Of a stretch of 60,000 nt of DNA, positions 1 through 15,379 are shown piece by piece. A program made the position numbers and the translations under genes. Source of the DNA: Theodoxus fluviatilis (Eukaryota > Mollusca > Gastropoda > Cycloneritida > Neritidae); contig JAWQFJ010002811.1 in the NCBI GenBank assembly GCA_034096865.1, positions 58,644-118,643 of the forward strand, read 5' to 3'. The first letter of the stretch is position 1; every line of letters starts with the position of its first letter. A model generated the notes under the pieces. It worked only from the letters and a program-made list of their open reading frames with translations. It was not told the origin of the DNA and searched no databases.

Positions 1-900
1 TTTTTTTTGGTGGTTTTTTTTTTTTGTGTTTTTTTTCTTATTTATCCTATAGCATTCATGTTCTACTACGTCGAGATATTTAGCTAAAGAAATACATTCT
101 ATCTCCTGCTCCTTCACTCATAGCATGGAGAGCGTTATTGTCACATGACTAACTCAATCGTTCTCAATTCGATAAAAATCTGTAGGACCACGAAACAATA
201 CGCCCAGCCTTGCTTCCGAACTAGTATGCATGTCGTTAACTCTGGAAGATCCAGGAACTTCCAATCACTAGAAAGGAACCAGCTCCGAATGTTTGTCGCA
301 GATACCTGCCAACAGGCAGTCATGGCATACAGAGGCGTTTCCTTCACTTCAACCATTGTGATGCAGAGGTTTTGTTCATCTACAATAGCGGCACAGTTCA
401 ACACAACCAGCCAGCTTACGTGTAAGATAGCGTCCATCTGCGAGCTTCTGGAACTATATCGCTCAAGCATGGAATCCTCTGCAGTTGCGCCATAGATATG
501 TGTGTTGTGTCGTATGACAAGGGGCTGTTGCAAGACATCACTCCGCCTTCCACAGCAGTAAAAGTCGATAGGGACATGCAAGAATGACTAAGAACCGCTT
601 CAGGCACCAGACTAACAGCAGAGCACTGAGAGACTTCTGGCTCCATTAAACGACGAGCGCGCCTATCTATGAACATGATTCGTCGTCATCGTGAACTGGC
701 AGGGGTATACGTCCTTATCGACATACTCCTCACAGCTGACCATTTTATCTGTCCTGCATCCTTTACCAGGTTTGCACCCTTTGCTCTTGGGCGGTGACAG
801 GAGGTAGCCTGCTTGTGCCCCGATGCGCCATTCTCACAGATCACTGCAAGTACAAGAATACAGCGGACTGTTATGAGAGTTTGAGACAGCATCAACTAAT
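1..900 (-). other. Unassigned stretch with short minus-strand open frames
   Basis: After a T-rich first 40 bases, the minus strand is open for 146 codons (141-581) and shows short frames around it, none recognisable. Near 690-895 one minus frame begins with a hydrophobic, signal-like segment (MMLSQTLITVRCILVLAV). A second frame, with a stop near 660, holds four spaced cysteines (SKGCKPGKGCRTDK, then SCEEY and PCQF). The frames do not join without a frameshift or an unseen intron. This could be a decayed gene or chance; no function is proposed. Confidence 0.25.
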
Positions 901-1976
901 GCCCAACTATTCCAAGTTAGATGCATGGAAGGAGCACTGAGCTCTCTGGCTTTTCCAATAACGAGTACATACAAGCTTAAATTCTCATGCGTCTTTATCC
1001 TAAGATCGCATGTTACATTGCAGAGTTACTGATGGATGTTGATACCAAAGAGCAAATGGAGCGTTTAAGTAAGCGAACCATATGTTATGTTCCCCGAATA
1101 CTATTTCACTTTTACCTAACATGCTCTTTCGTTTTCATGTTTTTGCTGATTCATTTTTATTTTTTAATTAGACACTCTCCTCCAATACAGTTCCGAGACA
1201 GAAAATACTAAGCATCTGTATATGTACAGCGATTTCACTAAGGATACTTAATGTGAGCGGGACTACGGCCTAGCTAGAGAATCCATCACACAACTATCAT
1301 AAACCTCTTCCGTGACTCACAGACTAGAAGCGGCATCGAGCACAATCTAACAATCATCTCCACTCACGCAGCTAGTGGATCGATTTGCTGCTTAGGCGTT
1401 CAACTTCTTTTCCCCCCCTTTTTTTGAGGTACCCCTTCCCCCTGCCTTCCGTCATCGTGTTTTTTTAGACTTCCGTCCTCTCTGTCTCCCCTCCCCCTTC
1501 TGTTTCCTGTACTCTTTCTCCCTCTTCTACCTTAGTCCCTTCTCTTCTCGATTTTTATCTAGCTCTTTTTCACTTCTTTGAGAGTCCCTTCCCTTCCCCT
1601 TCGCACCCTCTACTCCCACCGTCCTCTTTCCTTTACACAGTGGTCAACCCTAATCCCTGCCTGGTTACCACATGCTTTCGATAGTACTGAGTGACTTTTC
1701 CCTTTGGAGCAGGATAGCTCCCATTTGAGGTTAATGACGGAGGACACTATCACGCACTATTTCGGAGGGTCCTCCCCTTTGGACGCATAACGCCACACAG
1801 CTATAGAGACCTGACCCCGTTCCCTTCACCCACGCGCCGCCCCTCACAAGACCACACCCCCAGCCCTAGAAGAAGCACACTTTTGACCTATACTCTTGCC
1901 ACATATACGCAGATAGCCCGTAGATATAAGTACACTCATAAGTGGTCACTCCCCTCGGAGGCGCAACGCACAATCT
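900..1976. other. Pyrimidine-rich non-coding stretch
   Basis: No supported gene. From about 1400 to 1625 the plus strand is strongly C/T-rich with runs of T and C. If the adhesion gene continues to the left, this is part of its last recovered intron. Confidence 0.5.
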
Positions 1977-2542
1977 CAACAAGGGCACAAGGACCTTGAC
2001 CTGATGATATGTGCAACAAATGTGTTCAGATGAAAGTATAACATGTGCCCCACCTTCATTTTAGTTGAAACAGTTCTTGCCCAGGTCGTCAGGGTCAAGG
2101 TCACTTCAAAATATGTATACAATCCAACTTTGAAGAGCTCCTGTGACCTTGACCTTGAAGCAAGGTCAACCAAACTGGTATCAAAAGATAGGGCTTGCTT
2201 TGACCTATATACCACTTGTAGCTAAGGTCGCCATTCTCAATAACGTGGGAGGAAATTGGGAAAATGTGAAAAATGACTGTTTTTGAGACCACATTTATGG
2301 CTCCTGTGACCTTGACCTTGAAGCAAGGTCAAGTCACTATGTATGTTTTTTGAGGCCTTGTCATCATACACCATCATGCCACATTTGGTGTTGATAGACT
2401 TAATAGTCTCCGAGAAAAATCCAACGTTTAAGTTTTTTACGGACGCCCGGACGGACGGACGCCCGGACGGACGCCCGGACGGACGGACGGACGACACGGC
2501 TCAGTACATAGACTCACTTTTGCTTCGCATGTGAGTCAAAAA
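1977..2542 (+). repeat. AGGTCA-rich dispersed repeat, copy A (5' truncated)
   Basis: Matches the 3' two-thirds of the copies at 28149 and 32103. It contains several TGACCTTGA/TCAAGGTCA sites, a palindromic cluster TGACCTTGACCTTGAAGCAA plus GGTCAA, a CGGACGGACGCC-type minisatellite (2440-2490), and the terminal hairpin GACTCAC...GTGAGTC followed by an A run. Confidence 0.85.
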
Positions 2543-2754
2543 AGTACTAACCAGGAAGCCAAAATGCACAGATTTGAAAGCTTAGTTTCAGCATCTTCCT
2601 TCCAAAGAACGCCACATGTTTGGTATCGCATCGAAGCTTCATTTCCCGGCTTTACGTTGCAACTGTTTCCGGTACCGAAGAATAATTACCGAAGGCACAC
2701 GAAGTACAAATCGGAGGCCAAGGCAAACCAATGGAAAGCTTCGAAATAACGGCC

Positions 2755-3160
2755 TGTCTCTCAGCTAGGCTCTGATTGGCCGCTTGTGTGCGTGATCACA
2801 GCGTGATCAGGCGGAAGTGGCTGGCGGAAACGGCCAAACCGTACTTCGACTGGCGGAAGTGGTAGGCGGAAACGGCCGAACCGTACTTCGGCTGTTTCCG
2901 GCCTGAACTTCGGCCGCCGAAGCAAACATCGGTTCTTTCCGAAGTGTGCTTACAGCGCGCGAACTTTCGCGCGATCTCGATCGAGACAATTCCACGGAAG
3001 ATGCAGAAATGGACGGAAAAAGCAAGCCCAGAAAAGAAATTAAGTCGTGTCAACAGCCTCTGGAGGTTGTGATACAACAGCGATCGCGTTCTCATCTACA
3101 GACACGGCACTGAACGAAGCTGTTATCACGGCGGAAGTTGCCGTGATTACGCGATTCTTA
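2755..3160. repeat. GC/CpG-rich segment with a duplicated ~49-bp unit
   Basis: The segment is much richer in CpG than its AT-rich surroundings. The unit GGCGGAAACGGCC plus CCGTACTTCG occurs twice in tandem (about 2810-2895), followed by inverted relatives (CGGCTGTTTCCGGCC, CTTCGGCCGCCGAAG). It may be the end of a transposon or a small CpG island; it is not recognised. Confidence 0.4.
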
Positions 3161-3972
3161 CAGAAAACGGGAATGTTTTGCTACAGGTGATGCTTTTCAC
3201 CTAATTATCCTGATATTTTGAATTAAGATAATAAGTTGAAAGTTTGCTACAATGATAACAAATAAACGACACATTCAATGAGTTATGTTATTAAATTGTA
3301 TCTGTTATGGTTCAGTTGTAGTTAACGTTTAATCTTTCTCAAACTTTAAAGTCAATTTTCTCATAATGTGGTTTTTATTTCTACGGTAGTGATTTTCTCC
3401 CCAAAAATAAAGTCACTTAGGATTGAGATAGCTTTCTGAAATTGTGTGTGTATATTTATGAATAAATATTGCATTCAATAAGACCAATCAGAAAGGTGTA
3501 GCTGAATTTGCTTAATTTTTGTAAAAATTTAATTATGTTATGCCAGGAGCACATTTTTTGGTTACTTGTTCTAAATTTCACTAAAATTATTTAGAAGTGT
3601 TAGTAATCCACTTATTATATCTTATTGAATAATATAGACCTTCTTCTTTGTTTACAATCATTGTTGATCATAAAAAGGTTATTAATTAAAATTTCACGGA
3701 GGGGAGAAAATTGGTATGTTTATTTTTCAGTTATTTTGCTATAACACAAGAACAACTAAGTCTTCAGCAATAAAATTTTGTTTAAATATACCTTCCAGTG
3801 TGTTTGTATTCTGTATAAAATTTCATTAGTATAGCTTTCATATTTGCTGAGTTATGATTTATTTTCTATTAATCCGTTTTTGTACGCCATGTCCCCCCTT
3901 AAAGCACCTCTTGACACTCACAGCCTCCAGCTTGTAGAAAAATGAAAGTGTGTGTGTGTGTGTGTGCGCATG

Positions 3973-4013
<41 letters not shown>

Positions 4014-4065
4014 TTTAATGAACATCCCTGCTATGGTTCATGGTATGAGCAAACACCATGCCTAC
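3161..4065. other. AT-rich non-coding stretch with a (TG)n tract
   Basis: AT-rich sequence without a supported exon; a TG dinucleotide tract interrupted by CGCATGCA spans about 3950-4011, next to the cytoplasmic exon. Probably intron. Confidence 0.6.
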
Positions 4066-4138
4066 CTCTTGGCATACTCATTGAAGTGGTCCTGGTTGTC
4101 ATCAGGGTTGCTTCCCCTTAATCGCTCTTTCTCTTGCA
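4066..4138 (-). CDS. L1-CAM exon: proximal cytoplasmic tail (last recovered exon)
   Basis: Exon of 73 nt, phase 1 in (CTGTTCCAG) and phase 2 out (AGAG|GTAGGC). Joined to the membrane exon it reads KYHVQEKERLRG and then DNQDHFNEYAKR, matching the family layout KY.V...E followed by an acidic stretch and F.EY. The exon(s) with the ankyrin-binding motif should lie further along the minus strand, below 4066. I found none there, so they are probably outside the window. Confidence 0.88.
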
Positions 4139-4649
4139 CTGGAACAGAAGAGCAACTCATAGAGCTCAGCCTACACACAAACAATGAGTAACACCAAAAC
4201 TCCAGACACTTGATTCCTTGTCTATAGAATGGAAGATTATGACATTATGTGTGATTTGTTACTTGCACTTCAAATGTCATCCATCAAAAACAGCCATTTC
4301 TCCTTGGTATATAAACAAGATACTAATAACATATATACAAGTGTTATAACCAATAAATGTGGTGAAATATTTTGGAAAGGCAAATCATAAAATCTTGCCT
4401 GAAGGTCCAGGAAGTTCTAAATATGTAACTTGAATGAAGAGCCTACAGAACATTCACCTTAATTCCCAATAATTAAGCAGGTTCCTAAGAAAAGAAAAGA
4501 AAGAAAGGAAAAAGTCATGGTTTAGGCAACACAGCAAAATCAACAACACCAAAAAAAGAGGGTCAGTAGGTCAGTCTGAACTTTTTTTTAAAGATTGATT
4601 TGTAGTTTTAGAAGAGGTGAGATAAAACATAAACCAAACTTTCTTCCAA

Positions 4650-4800
4650 TGATAACTCATAGGGCAGGGAAGACGGGACAGCAGGCGGTTCATTGTTTAC
4701 TGTCAATTTGTTTTTTGTTGGTGTTGCATGGTTGGAAAAAAAAGTCTAAGGTCGGGAGAAAAAACAGTCAGTTGGGTTACTGTAACCACAGCTATTTTGG
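4650..4800 (+). repeat. Dispersed repeat family fragment (1 of 3)
   Basis: CATAGGGCAGGGAAGA, GGACAGCA and GTTCATT, then GGTCGG and GTTACTGTAACCACA, recur at 39610-39740 and in part at 46940-47010. GGTTAC.GTAACC is itself an inverted repeat. Probably ends of a non-autonomous DNA element. Confidence 0.5.
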
Positions 4801-4926
4801 TGGGGACCTAATACGGGGCTGGACACCCTAAGGGGGACCAACAGGAAAAGTTACACACCTCGTCTCCCTAACATTTTGAAACAGTCACACAGTGGGCAAA
4901 TGACACGGGTGGGCTGCAAGACAAAA

Positions 4927-5527
4927 TGTGACCCTCCTTCACTAAATGAGTTGGTTGCGCAGTTGAGTCATTTTGCGCAAACCGCCAACAAAGGAGGTTG
5001 GGGTTGTAGTGGTCGATTTTGAGATTTTAGTTTTTTGGCTTCTCTAGTCCCTTTTTCATTGTATGAGTAAGTTTTGTGTTTGAAATCAACGTGTAAGCGT
5101 ATGCTTTATGATGTCTTTTGGGTGTGGTGGTAAATCATTTACAAGAAAACGTCTGCAAACCGATCGTCAACAACAAGCATTTTCTCAAAGTTTCGAGGCC
5201 ACCACTGCAACAGATCGACGGGGGAATACCCTAGGCTGCCAACCAAAGCCAAATACACTGCTTCATCTCTGTGGCAAATTTCATGAGTCTAGACTAAGGG
5301 TTGCTAAGGAAAAAGGGGGAATAATGTCTGTAAACTTAAAACGCTTTTTTCTCAAAAGGTGTATTTTTAGGGTTTCGATCTTCAAAGTCATGTGAAATCG
5401 TGTAGGGTAGTAATATTTTCATGATTATTGCACCATTGAAAAGCTTGTTGTGTGCTCTTTTTGAAAACATACAGATCTCAAAATGTTCAAATGCAACGAG
5501 TTACTCATTTTGTGATGGAGGGTCACA
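4927..5527. mobile_element. Miniature inverted-repeat element, 601 bp
   Basis: The left end TGTGACCCTCCTTCACTAAA and the complement of the right end (TGTGACCCTCCATCACAAAA) match at most positions and continue with ATGAGT. The flanks share (A)AATG, a possible target duplication. The 95-codon plus frame inside (5108-5395) has no recognisable domain and is taken as non-coding. It lies in the intron between the membrane and tail exons. Confidence 0.65.
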
Positions 5528-5589
5528 AATGCATGTACTTGACCAGCCTGCAGACAAGCAGCCACAAACATATTGGAGCTGCAACTCAC

Positions 5590-5715
5590 CATGGTACTTG
5601 TCACCACGGTTGCGCTTGACGATGCAGACGATGATAAGGATGAGGAGTAGGATGGCAATGGCGACCATCATGCCGATGAACCAGCCTGCCGACAGGAAGC
5701 TGGATTTCTTGGCTC
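5590..5715 (-). CDS. L1-CAM exon: transmembrane helix
   Basis: Exon of 126 nt, phase 1 to phase 1, acceptor TCTCTTGCAG, donor CATG|GTGAGT. It encodes AKKSSFLSAGWFIGMMV followed by the hydrophobic AIAILLLILIIVCIV and the stop-transfer/cytoplasmic start KRNRGDKYH. The W-F-I-G-M-M helix entry and the KRN.G.KY exit are typical of neuroglian/L1 proteins and give the orientation: extracellular part at higher coordinates, cytoplasm at lower ones. Confidence 0.95.
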
Positions 5716-9212
<3,497 letters not shown>

Positions 9213-9287
9213 CTTGGCCAGTGGAATTGAAGCTGGTGTAGTTGGAATCAGGGTCACGCACCAGAGACAGGACCTGTAGACTACGTC
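9213..9287 (-). CDS. Probable cassette exon: juxtamembrane stalk segment
   Basis: A 75-nt open segment, phase 1 to phase 1, with acceptor TTTTTGCCAG and a weak donor CAAG|GTCACT. It would add 25 residues ending VRDPDSNYTSFNSTGQ between FN3-5 and the membrane helix, with two N-glycosylation sequons (NYT, NST). The flanking constitutive exons join in frame without it, so it should be optional. Identification rests on frame, splice sites and plausible stalk composition, not on recognised homology; a chance open segment is the alternative. Confidence 0.5.
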
Positions 9288-10414
9288 CTGGCAAAAAGGC
9301 ATCGCAGCAGATCAGGATAAGGGCGAGGCTTCCTTAGCTCTACTTGCACCCCACACCTACAGGAATGGCTGACCCCGGGTCCTCATTCAACTGGCACTGT
9401 TGCCGACTGAACTTTTCTCAAGGCCTGCCGCACTCACCCATCAATCTCTTTACCCTGGGAGAACGACCAGATTTTGTCTTCAGTGTCAACGCCATCTCTC
9501 CAAACAACACTATCGCAATTTTTAACTCGTGCATTTCTTTCAAACTCATGCTTTTCAAACCAGGTAAATGAGATATTGCCACTGAAAGAATTTTGAAACT
9601 AATCGGCACTGGCTGCAGAGAAAGTAATATTAATATATCTTAGTAATATCAGTAGTCCTTACAGCAGCACAACAGTCTGAGATACTTATGCATCAAGTTC
9701 AGGACATTAACAATAACATTCATTAAAAAAAATAATTTAATGTAAGCATATATATATATATATATAGAGAGGTTGTTAATTCAGCATAGATGTTAAGCAA
9801 AAATCATATACATGTACATGACGTGCTCTGTACAGAGAAGCACCAATTTAAATGCATGGGGCTGATGCCTGTGGAGAAATTCAAACTGTAAGGAGAAACA
9901 CAAAAGGACTACTTAACTTGATAGATAAAATTTTTTATGCATCTTATAATGCTCCTCTTGTGAAAATTGCGACTCCTTTCAGCACACAATCATGTCCACA
10001 AAAATTGATGATTTGAATTCTGTCACATAATTTTGTTTGAAAAATTTAGAAATCCTCAAAACTACACTGTGGAGCACCTACCTACATGCAGATCCCGGAA
10101 ACACAATCAGTTTGAAATCTATGTAACGAAAACCATGAAGAATGGGTGATGTCTAATGAGATGATGTCTAAAGCAGGTAATCATTATTTCTCAAAGAAAA
10201 ATGAAAGAAATGATATCAACAACAGACAGGATCAACAGAACTCAATGGATTAACCTCAACCCAAATCACCACAGAGCCACAACAATTCAAAATAATAAAA
10301 ATGAGGATGTTTATCAAGTGGTCAAGGAACTGACAGTCAACACGGATGGTCAATGGAAAGGCCAGGCAGGACAATGAACTGTAGAAGGAAGAAGCAAAGC
10401 AAAGTCACACTTAC

Positions 10415-10582
10415 CAACACCGCCCGTGCTGAACTCGTGGGGGTCACTGTAGCCAAATGCAGAGTCTGCGTCAGAGCGTGCGATGACGCGCACCTCGTAT
10501 GTGGTGGCAGGCTCAAGACCGCGGATGACCTGCCAGAACTGGTCCGTCTGCTGCTCCTGCGAGCGCTCCCAATCATCCTTGT
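10415..10582 (-). CDS. L1-CAM exon: second half of FN3-5
   Basis: Exon of 168 nt, phase 1 to phase 1, acceptor TTTTTCAG, donor GTTG|GTAAGT. It encodes DKDDWERSQEQQTDQFW, then IRGLEPATTYEVRVIARSDA (E-F strands) and FGYSDPHEFSTGG. It can splice in frame either straight to the membrane exon (5590-5715) or through the small exon at 9213-9287. Confidence 0.92.
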
Positions 10583-11524
10583 CTGAAAAAGTAGTGGGTG
10601 AAAATAAGGTGTGGATTTATATGGCAACTCATCACCCATGACTGGGTTTCAAACTGTTACACACTTCAAACCCCCCTCAATCACTGGGCCGCATAATCAA
10701 CCCTTCACTGGCACCTGACGACAAACACTGACTGACATTTAAGATGCAACCACTCCGGTACCAGCACCAACTCCACTTCCTGGGGAGTATTCCAACCCGA
10801 TGCTGGCTCATGGCTGCATACAAGGGTTAATTGCACTGCAGTGAGCCATCACTGTCATCTCTGGTAGTGGTACCCAGTTTTACTCCTGGGATATATATAT
10901 ATATATATATATATCATCTTCACCATCATCATCAGCCCAGAGATCTGATATGATATTCAACTCGATTTGGAACCTATATAACCCTCTCCAAGTCAAGGAG
11001 TTTTAGTCAGAGTGGCCAGAGCCTCTTAAATGCCCCCCTCAATCAGCGGGACTCCCTGGCTGCTGGACTTTCAGGGCCTGCTCCAGTAGCTCTGCTAGGG
11101 GCGGCCCCCAAGCAGCCAAATAGATTTCTGGGGGGCATTGGGACAGAGTCAGATCCTTCATTCCCAACAATATGTGTTCACATGATTACACTGAATTGGT
11201 ACTGAATTGGTACTGAGAGTACTGAAACACTATCTCTCAGCCAAAAGCAGAAGATAAGCAGCAGGTTGCAACAAGAAATCTTTGTTTAAAGTAGCCTTAC
11301 AGAGTAGACTTGCTAAAACATGGTTGCACCAGGGTAGAAGTTTCTTCTTAACTTCCTGCCATGAATGGTTCCAAGATGACTGAAGAACTACTATCCCAGG
11401 AGAACAAAAGCAATTCCTATAATCCAAGTGAACTTTAATGGCCATGGTGCCAGCTGTCCCTGGGTGGTGTATATGAAAAATCAGGGTTCCCATCCAGTTC
11501 CCAGCATACTCTTGAAGCACTCAC
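10583..11524. other. Intron with SINE-like stretch and (TA)n
   Basis: 10640-10890 resembles 34230-34580 in wording and order (ATCACTGGGCC, then ACTCC...TCCTGGGGAGTATTCCA, then TTACTCCTGGGA) and is probably a copy of the same SINE-type repeat. A (TA)n tract follows at 10892-10914. No exon. Confidence 0.45.
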
Positions 11525-11653
11525 CTTTCTCCCTAAACTCCACGTAGTAGTGAGACCCCACTCTGGCACCCTTGTAGTCCTCTGGGATCTTCCAGGACAC
11601 ATTGACCGTGTTGAAGCCGGGCACCACATCCACAATGGAGGGACTGACCAGCA
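11525..11653 (-). CDS. L1-CAM exon: first half of FN3-5
   Basis: Exon of 129 nt, phase 1 to phase 1, acceptor TGTTGGCAG, donor GAAAG|GTGAGT. It encodes SPSIVDVVPGFNTVNVSW (core Trp with an NVS sequon), KIPEDYKGARVGSHYYVEF and REK. An AG ten bases downstream (GGTCAG) is an alternative acceptor but would break the phase. Confidence 0.91.
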
Positions 11654-14184
11654 CTGCCAACAGACACACCAAGGCTGCAGTCCCACATGTACAAAGGCAC
11701 ACTACTGGCAGCAGGGGACAAGTGGGTAATCCTGCACTAAGTGGGTTGGTTGATGAATGATGCCAGTGTCGTAGGTCTACCAAATGTGTTGGCACATAAA
11801 AGAACATGAGCAGATTTTCACCAGCAAGGATCATGTAAAAGACCAACAGTTCTCTTTTTTGCTCTTATACAGTGTACAGTTCTTACTCTCTGTTACAAGT
11901 TAATAAGGGGAGAAAGTTGTTCTGGTGACTACATTTAACATGAATTATTTTTATCTTTTGTCATACCGATACATGCAGTAGGTTTATGGGATGCAATGCA
12001 AAACTGAAACTCTTTATGGGAGATATTTTGATATAAAACTTGTACTTAATAATATGCCATTGACAAGAGACATGCCAAAACCCCCTTTGTTCTACCCTGC
12101 TGAAGAGGACTTTTGCAGAATGAAAGAGGAGTTGACTCATATGTGAGTAGCTATACTATCAATAGATTCCAGATTTCAATATTACACATATAACACTAAA
12201 AACTGACCCTGCATAGAGATTGAAGCGGTCATGCCTAACTCATGCTGAAATGACTGCCTGTCCATTCTACCTGTTACATCACACCAGAGCAAATCTTTTT
12301 TCCCCCATCACGCCAAAATGCTGAAGTTTTCCATAAATAAGTGCATTCAAAAGGAGGCAACCGTCTACTCAAATCCTATGAAATAGGAGGCAACCGTCTA
12401 CTCAAATCCTATGAAATAGCAGAAGAGTAAAGAGAATTCCAGCAAATGCAAGAAGAAAGTTCAGTGATCAACACTTAATGAAAACTGCAGAACTTAGATG
12501 AGGAGGCAGTTTGAGCCATTGAAGAGGCACCATCACACAAGTCCCCAAACACTAATACATGTACACACACTCCAGCCAAAATGAGCTTTGTAGACTGCAA
12601 GTTCAAATAAAACACCTTGAAGGGCTTATAATCTCTTGACTCTCATTTCAAGAAAGTAAGTCACACGACAGTGAGCAAATGCAGATTTCATGGGTTTGAT
12701 CCAATAACTCAGATAGTGAAAATCAATTTAAGTTGAATTAATGGGAAGAGGTGTCTGCACGCTATCAGTCCAGAGCACTGTCCATTCAAAGGTGAAAAAG
12801 ATCCAGTATATAGAAGGGGAAAAAGGCTAAATGTGCACTTGCCAAAAACTGGAACTTTCCACTGCCTTCTAGATCATCAGTTTCAACTTTGCCAAGTGTA
12901 CCTTGTTTTCACAGAAGTAAAAACATTGAGTCACCTCAACATAGCATGGAGGTTAAGTATCCAGCAAATGTTCCATACTTATTCATTCAAGCTCCACTAT
13001 GGACAGCCATTGTAATGTGGCTCATTACAACTCGCATTTTGGGGAGTAAAAATTCTGTGAATCAAAGGTAAGTTTAAGCAGGTCCAAAATGTTTCTTGGG
13101 GGAAAGCTCATAACCTTTTCTTGCAACAGCAAAGCAACACGTATGAGGGCAGTCAAAAGCAACTCAGTCTTTTTTTAATCAGCCATAATACCACGATGCA
13201 ACTTCCAGGGATGCCTTTTCAAAACCTGATCCAGACGTTTTTCAAGCACAACTGTTGGAGAGACCAGCATAGAGCTACGTATGCTTCTGTACTACTAGCA
13301 TCATTCAAATGTCCCCACACCCACCCTTCTCACATTTGGCTCAGGTTCTATTGCAAGCTGGATAAATTAGCACAGTTCAGCCAAAATCTAAATGGTCTCG
13401 GATCATTTATCAGACCTGCAAACCTTCTGAGCATTACATTCAAATGCTAGAATGGTCACAGTCCTCATGCAATTCAATGCACTTCACAGCTTACCTGATC
13501 CAAATTGATCTGTACACAAAACATGAAAATTCAACTCAATCCACCAACACAAAGAGATGGTCACATACAAACAGAAACACTGAAAATTTAAATAATTTCA
13601 GCCCCAACCCTCTAAGATACATTTACAAATGCACACATACACACACACATCTCATCACACACACACACATCTCATCACACACACACACACATCTCATCAC
13701 ACACACACACACACATCTTATCATACACACACACACACACACACAAACACGCACTCATGCATCTTCCTTCACAAAAATTTCCTGTATTCACAGAAACAGG
13801 TTGACAGGTGTCATCAAGTTTACATGCACAGCAGACCCCATTCAAATCTTCACTTAATTCATCCTCTTTTTCTTCTTTTTTTGTTAGGGAAATTTAATCT
13901 TGGTGAATTTCATCCCGACACCACTGTGCAGCACCCAGTAACCAGTTTAACTCCTCAGTGGGAGAGTCAATGTGGGTGATGCTTCTTGCCCAAGGATGGA
14001 ACTCTGCACAGTTTCAGAAGCCATTACTGCTGGCTGCAAGCGACAGCAGGCAAGTGCTCTAACCACTGGACTAGAACTGTTTCTTACACAGGGACCATCA
14101 CAAGCTACCAGACTTGGACCAGGACAGGTCAAGGACACTGATCAGGCCAACTGGGCAGACTCAGAACAGCAGACGACTGCTTAC
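11654..14184. other. Intron with tandem duplication, (CA)n array and SINE remnant
   Basis: No exon seen. It contains a perfect 33-bp tandem duplication (12353-12385 and 12386-12418) and a higher-order array in which CACATCTCAT alternates with (CA)n blocks (13629-13750). A minus-strand tRNA-derived SINE head follows, with the A-box-like AGTGGTTAGAGCACTTGCC near 14050-14075. Confidence 0.55.
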
Positions 14185-14367
14185 CTGGGTCCTCCTCAGT
14201 TGTCTGGACGTCCACGAAGTAGGGTTTGCCCTTGCCCTTGCTGGTGCGTCCCCACACGAACACACGATACCATGTGTCTGGCTCCAGTCCACCCATGAAA
14301 GCGCGCCTCTTCAGTGGGTCGTCGATCTGGTCCGACTCCACTATCTGGCCAAAGTCCAGACCGGCAA
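14185..14367 (-). CDS. L1-CAM exon: second half of FN3-4
   Basis: Exon of 183 nt, phase 1 to phase 1, acceptor GTCCTGTAG, donor CCAG|GTAAGC. It encodes IAGLDFGQIVESDQIDDP, then GGLEPDTWYRVFVWGRTSKG (the L.P.T.Y.V..W FN3 E-F motif) and YFVDVQTTEEDP. Confidence 0.92.
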
Positions 14368-14891
14368 CTACAGGACGACAAAGGAGATTGCAGTGTTATT
14401 TCCTGCTCAATACTACCTTGAGGCCAGCAGTATATGTGAGCAGGTCTCCAGAAGGCCTGCATAAGCTGAGGCCACAGAAGTTCAAATCAGAATAGCCAAG
14501 TTAAAAAATAGACAAGTTTCAAAAGGTTCTACATGCAAACAGTAAAATATTACCAGCTTTATTAGATGTATTCCTCCTTTACAATTCAAGAAAAAGGTAA
14601 TTAAATAAAACACTTGTAAATGTTAATCTGAAAAGTCACACATGTAAATTCTTTGCATTTGAGATCCTATCAATACCTACTGAGGCTGCAGAGCTACACT
14701 TCACCAGGACTTGTTCAAGGAGGTCCAGGAAACCTGATACCAGTCTTCTACACTGATGCCTTTCATCAGGAGTTATTATCATAGGCTGTTGGATAAACTA
14801 GAATGAAACACACTCTTCACAGCATCTCATTCAAGACTAAGTAGATGAAGCAATGACAGGCATGGACAGCGAGACAGAAAGCAAAACTCAC

Positions 14892-15014
14892 TGCGCTGGT
14901 AGCCCAGGCTGTAGCCAACCAACTCTCCGTTCTTCTCCTTAGGGTGCCCCCACTCCAGGTAGAAGTGGTTGGAGCCTCGCAGCAGCACCACCAGGTACTC
15001 CACGGATGACGGCA
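14892..15014 (-). CDS. L1-CAM exon: first half of FN3-4
   Basis: Exon of 123 nt, phase 1 to phase 1, acceptor ATCTTGCAG, donor CGCA|GTGAGT. It encodes VPSSVEYLVVLLRGSNHF, YLEWGHPKEKNGELVGYSLG (core Trp and the G.L.GY C-strand motif) and YQR. Confidence 0.92.
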
Positions 15015-15379
15015 CTGCAAGATCAATGGGACTGAAGGTCAGGACTTGCTGGTGTTCAAAGCCAGCTGACTCCTATACAGAGCCTGATGGTTGGACTGAA
15101 GAGACAGTTTCACATAAAAAATTTCAGGTAGCAATGTCAAGTAGAGTGGGGAAAAAATGAAGAGGCAGCTGCATCATTAACATACTAAGTTTCCCATTAC
15201 TGAGCAAGTGCCAGTTTCTGATGCACTGTTTATACATGTAGATGGCAGGCTATGCCAACTGTCTGACACCCATTCAATCGAAGCACTGACATACTTCTGT
15301 GTTCAACATGAAAATCTTACAGAGCTTCCTTTCCAAGACATTCCTTTCCTATTAGCAACATATCCCCTTTGTTTTAAGT

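Noticed and set aside
141..581. 146-codon minus frame as a gene
   Set aside because: Open on the opposite strand too and without any family signature; left as unassigned.
5108..5395. 95-codon frame inside the 601-bp inverted-repeat element as a transposase
   Set aside because: No DDE or DNA-binding motif; too short.
13629..13979. Thr-His-rich frames in CA tracts (also 20224-20709)
   Set aside because: Dinucleotide repeat by-products that run on into intron or antisense of real exons.
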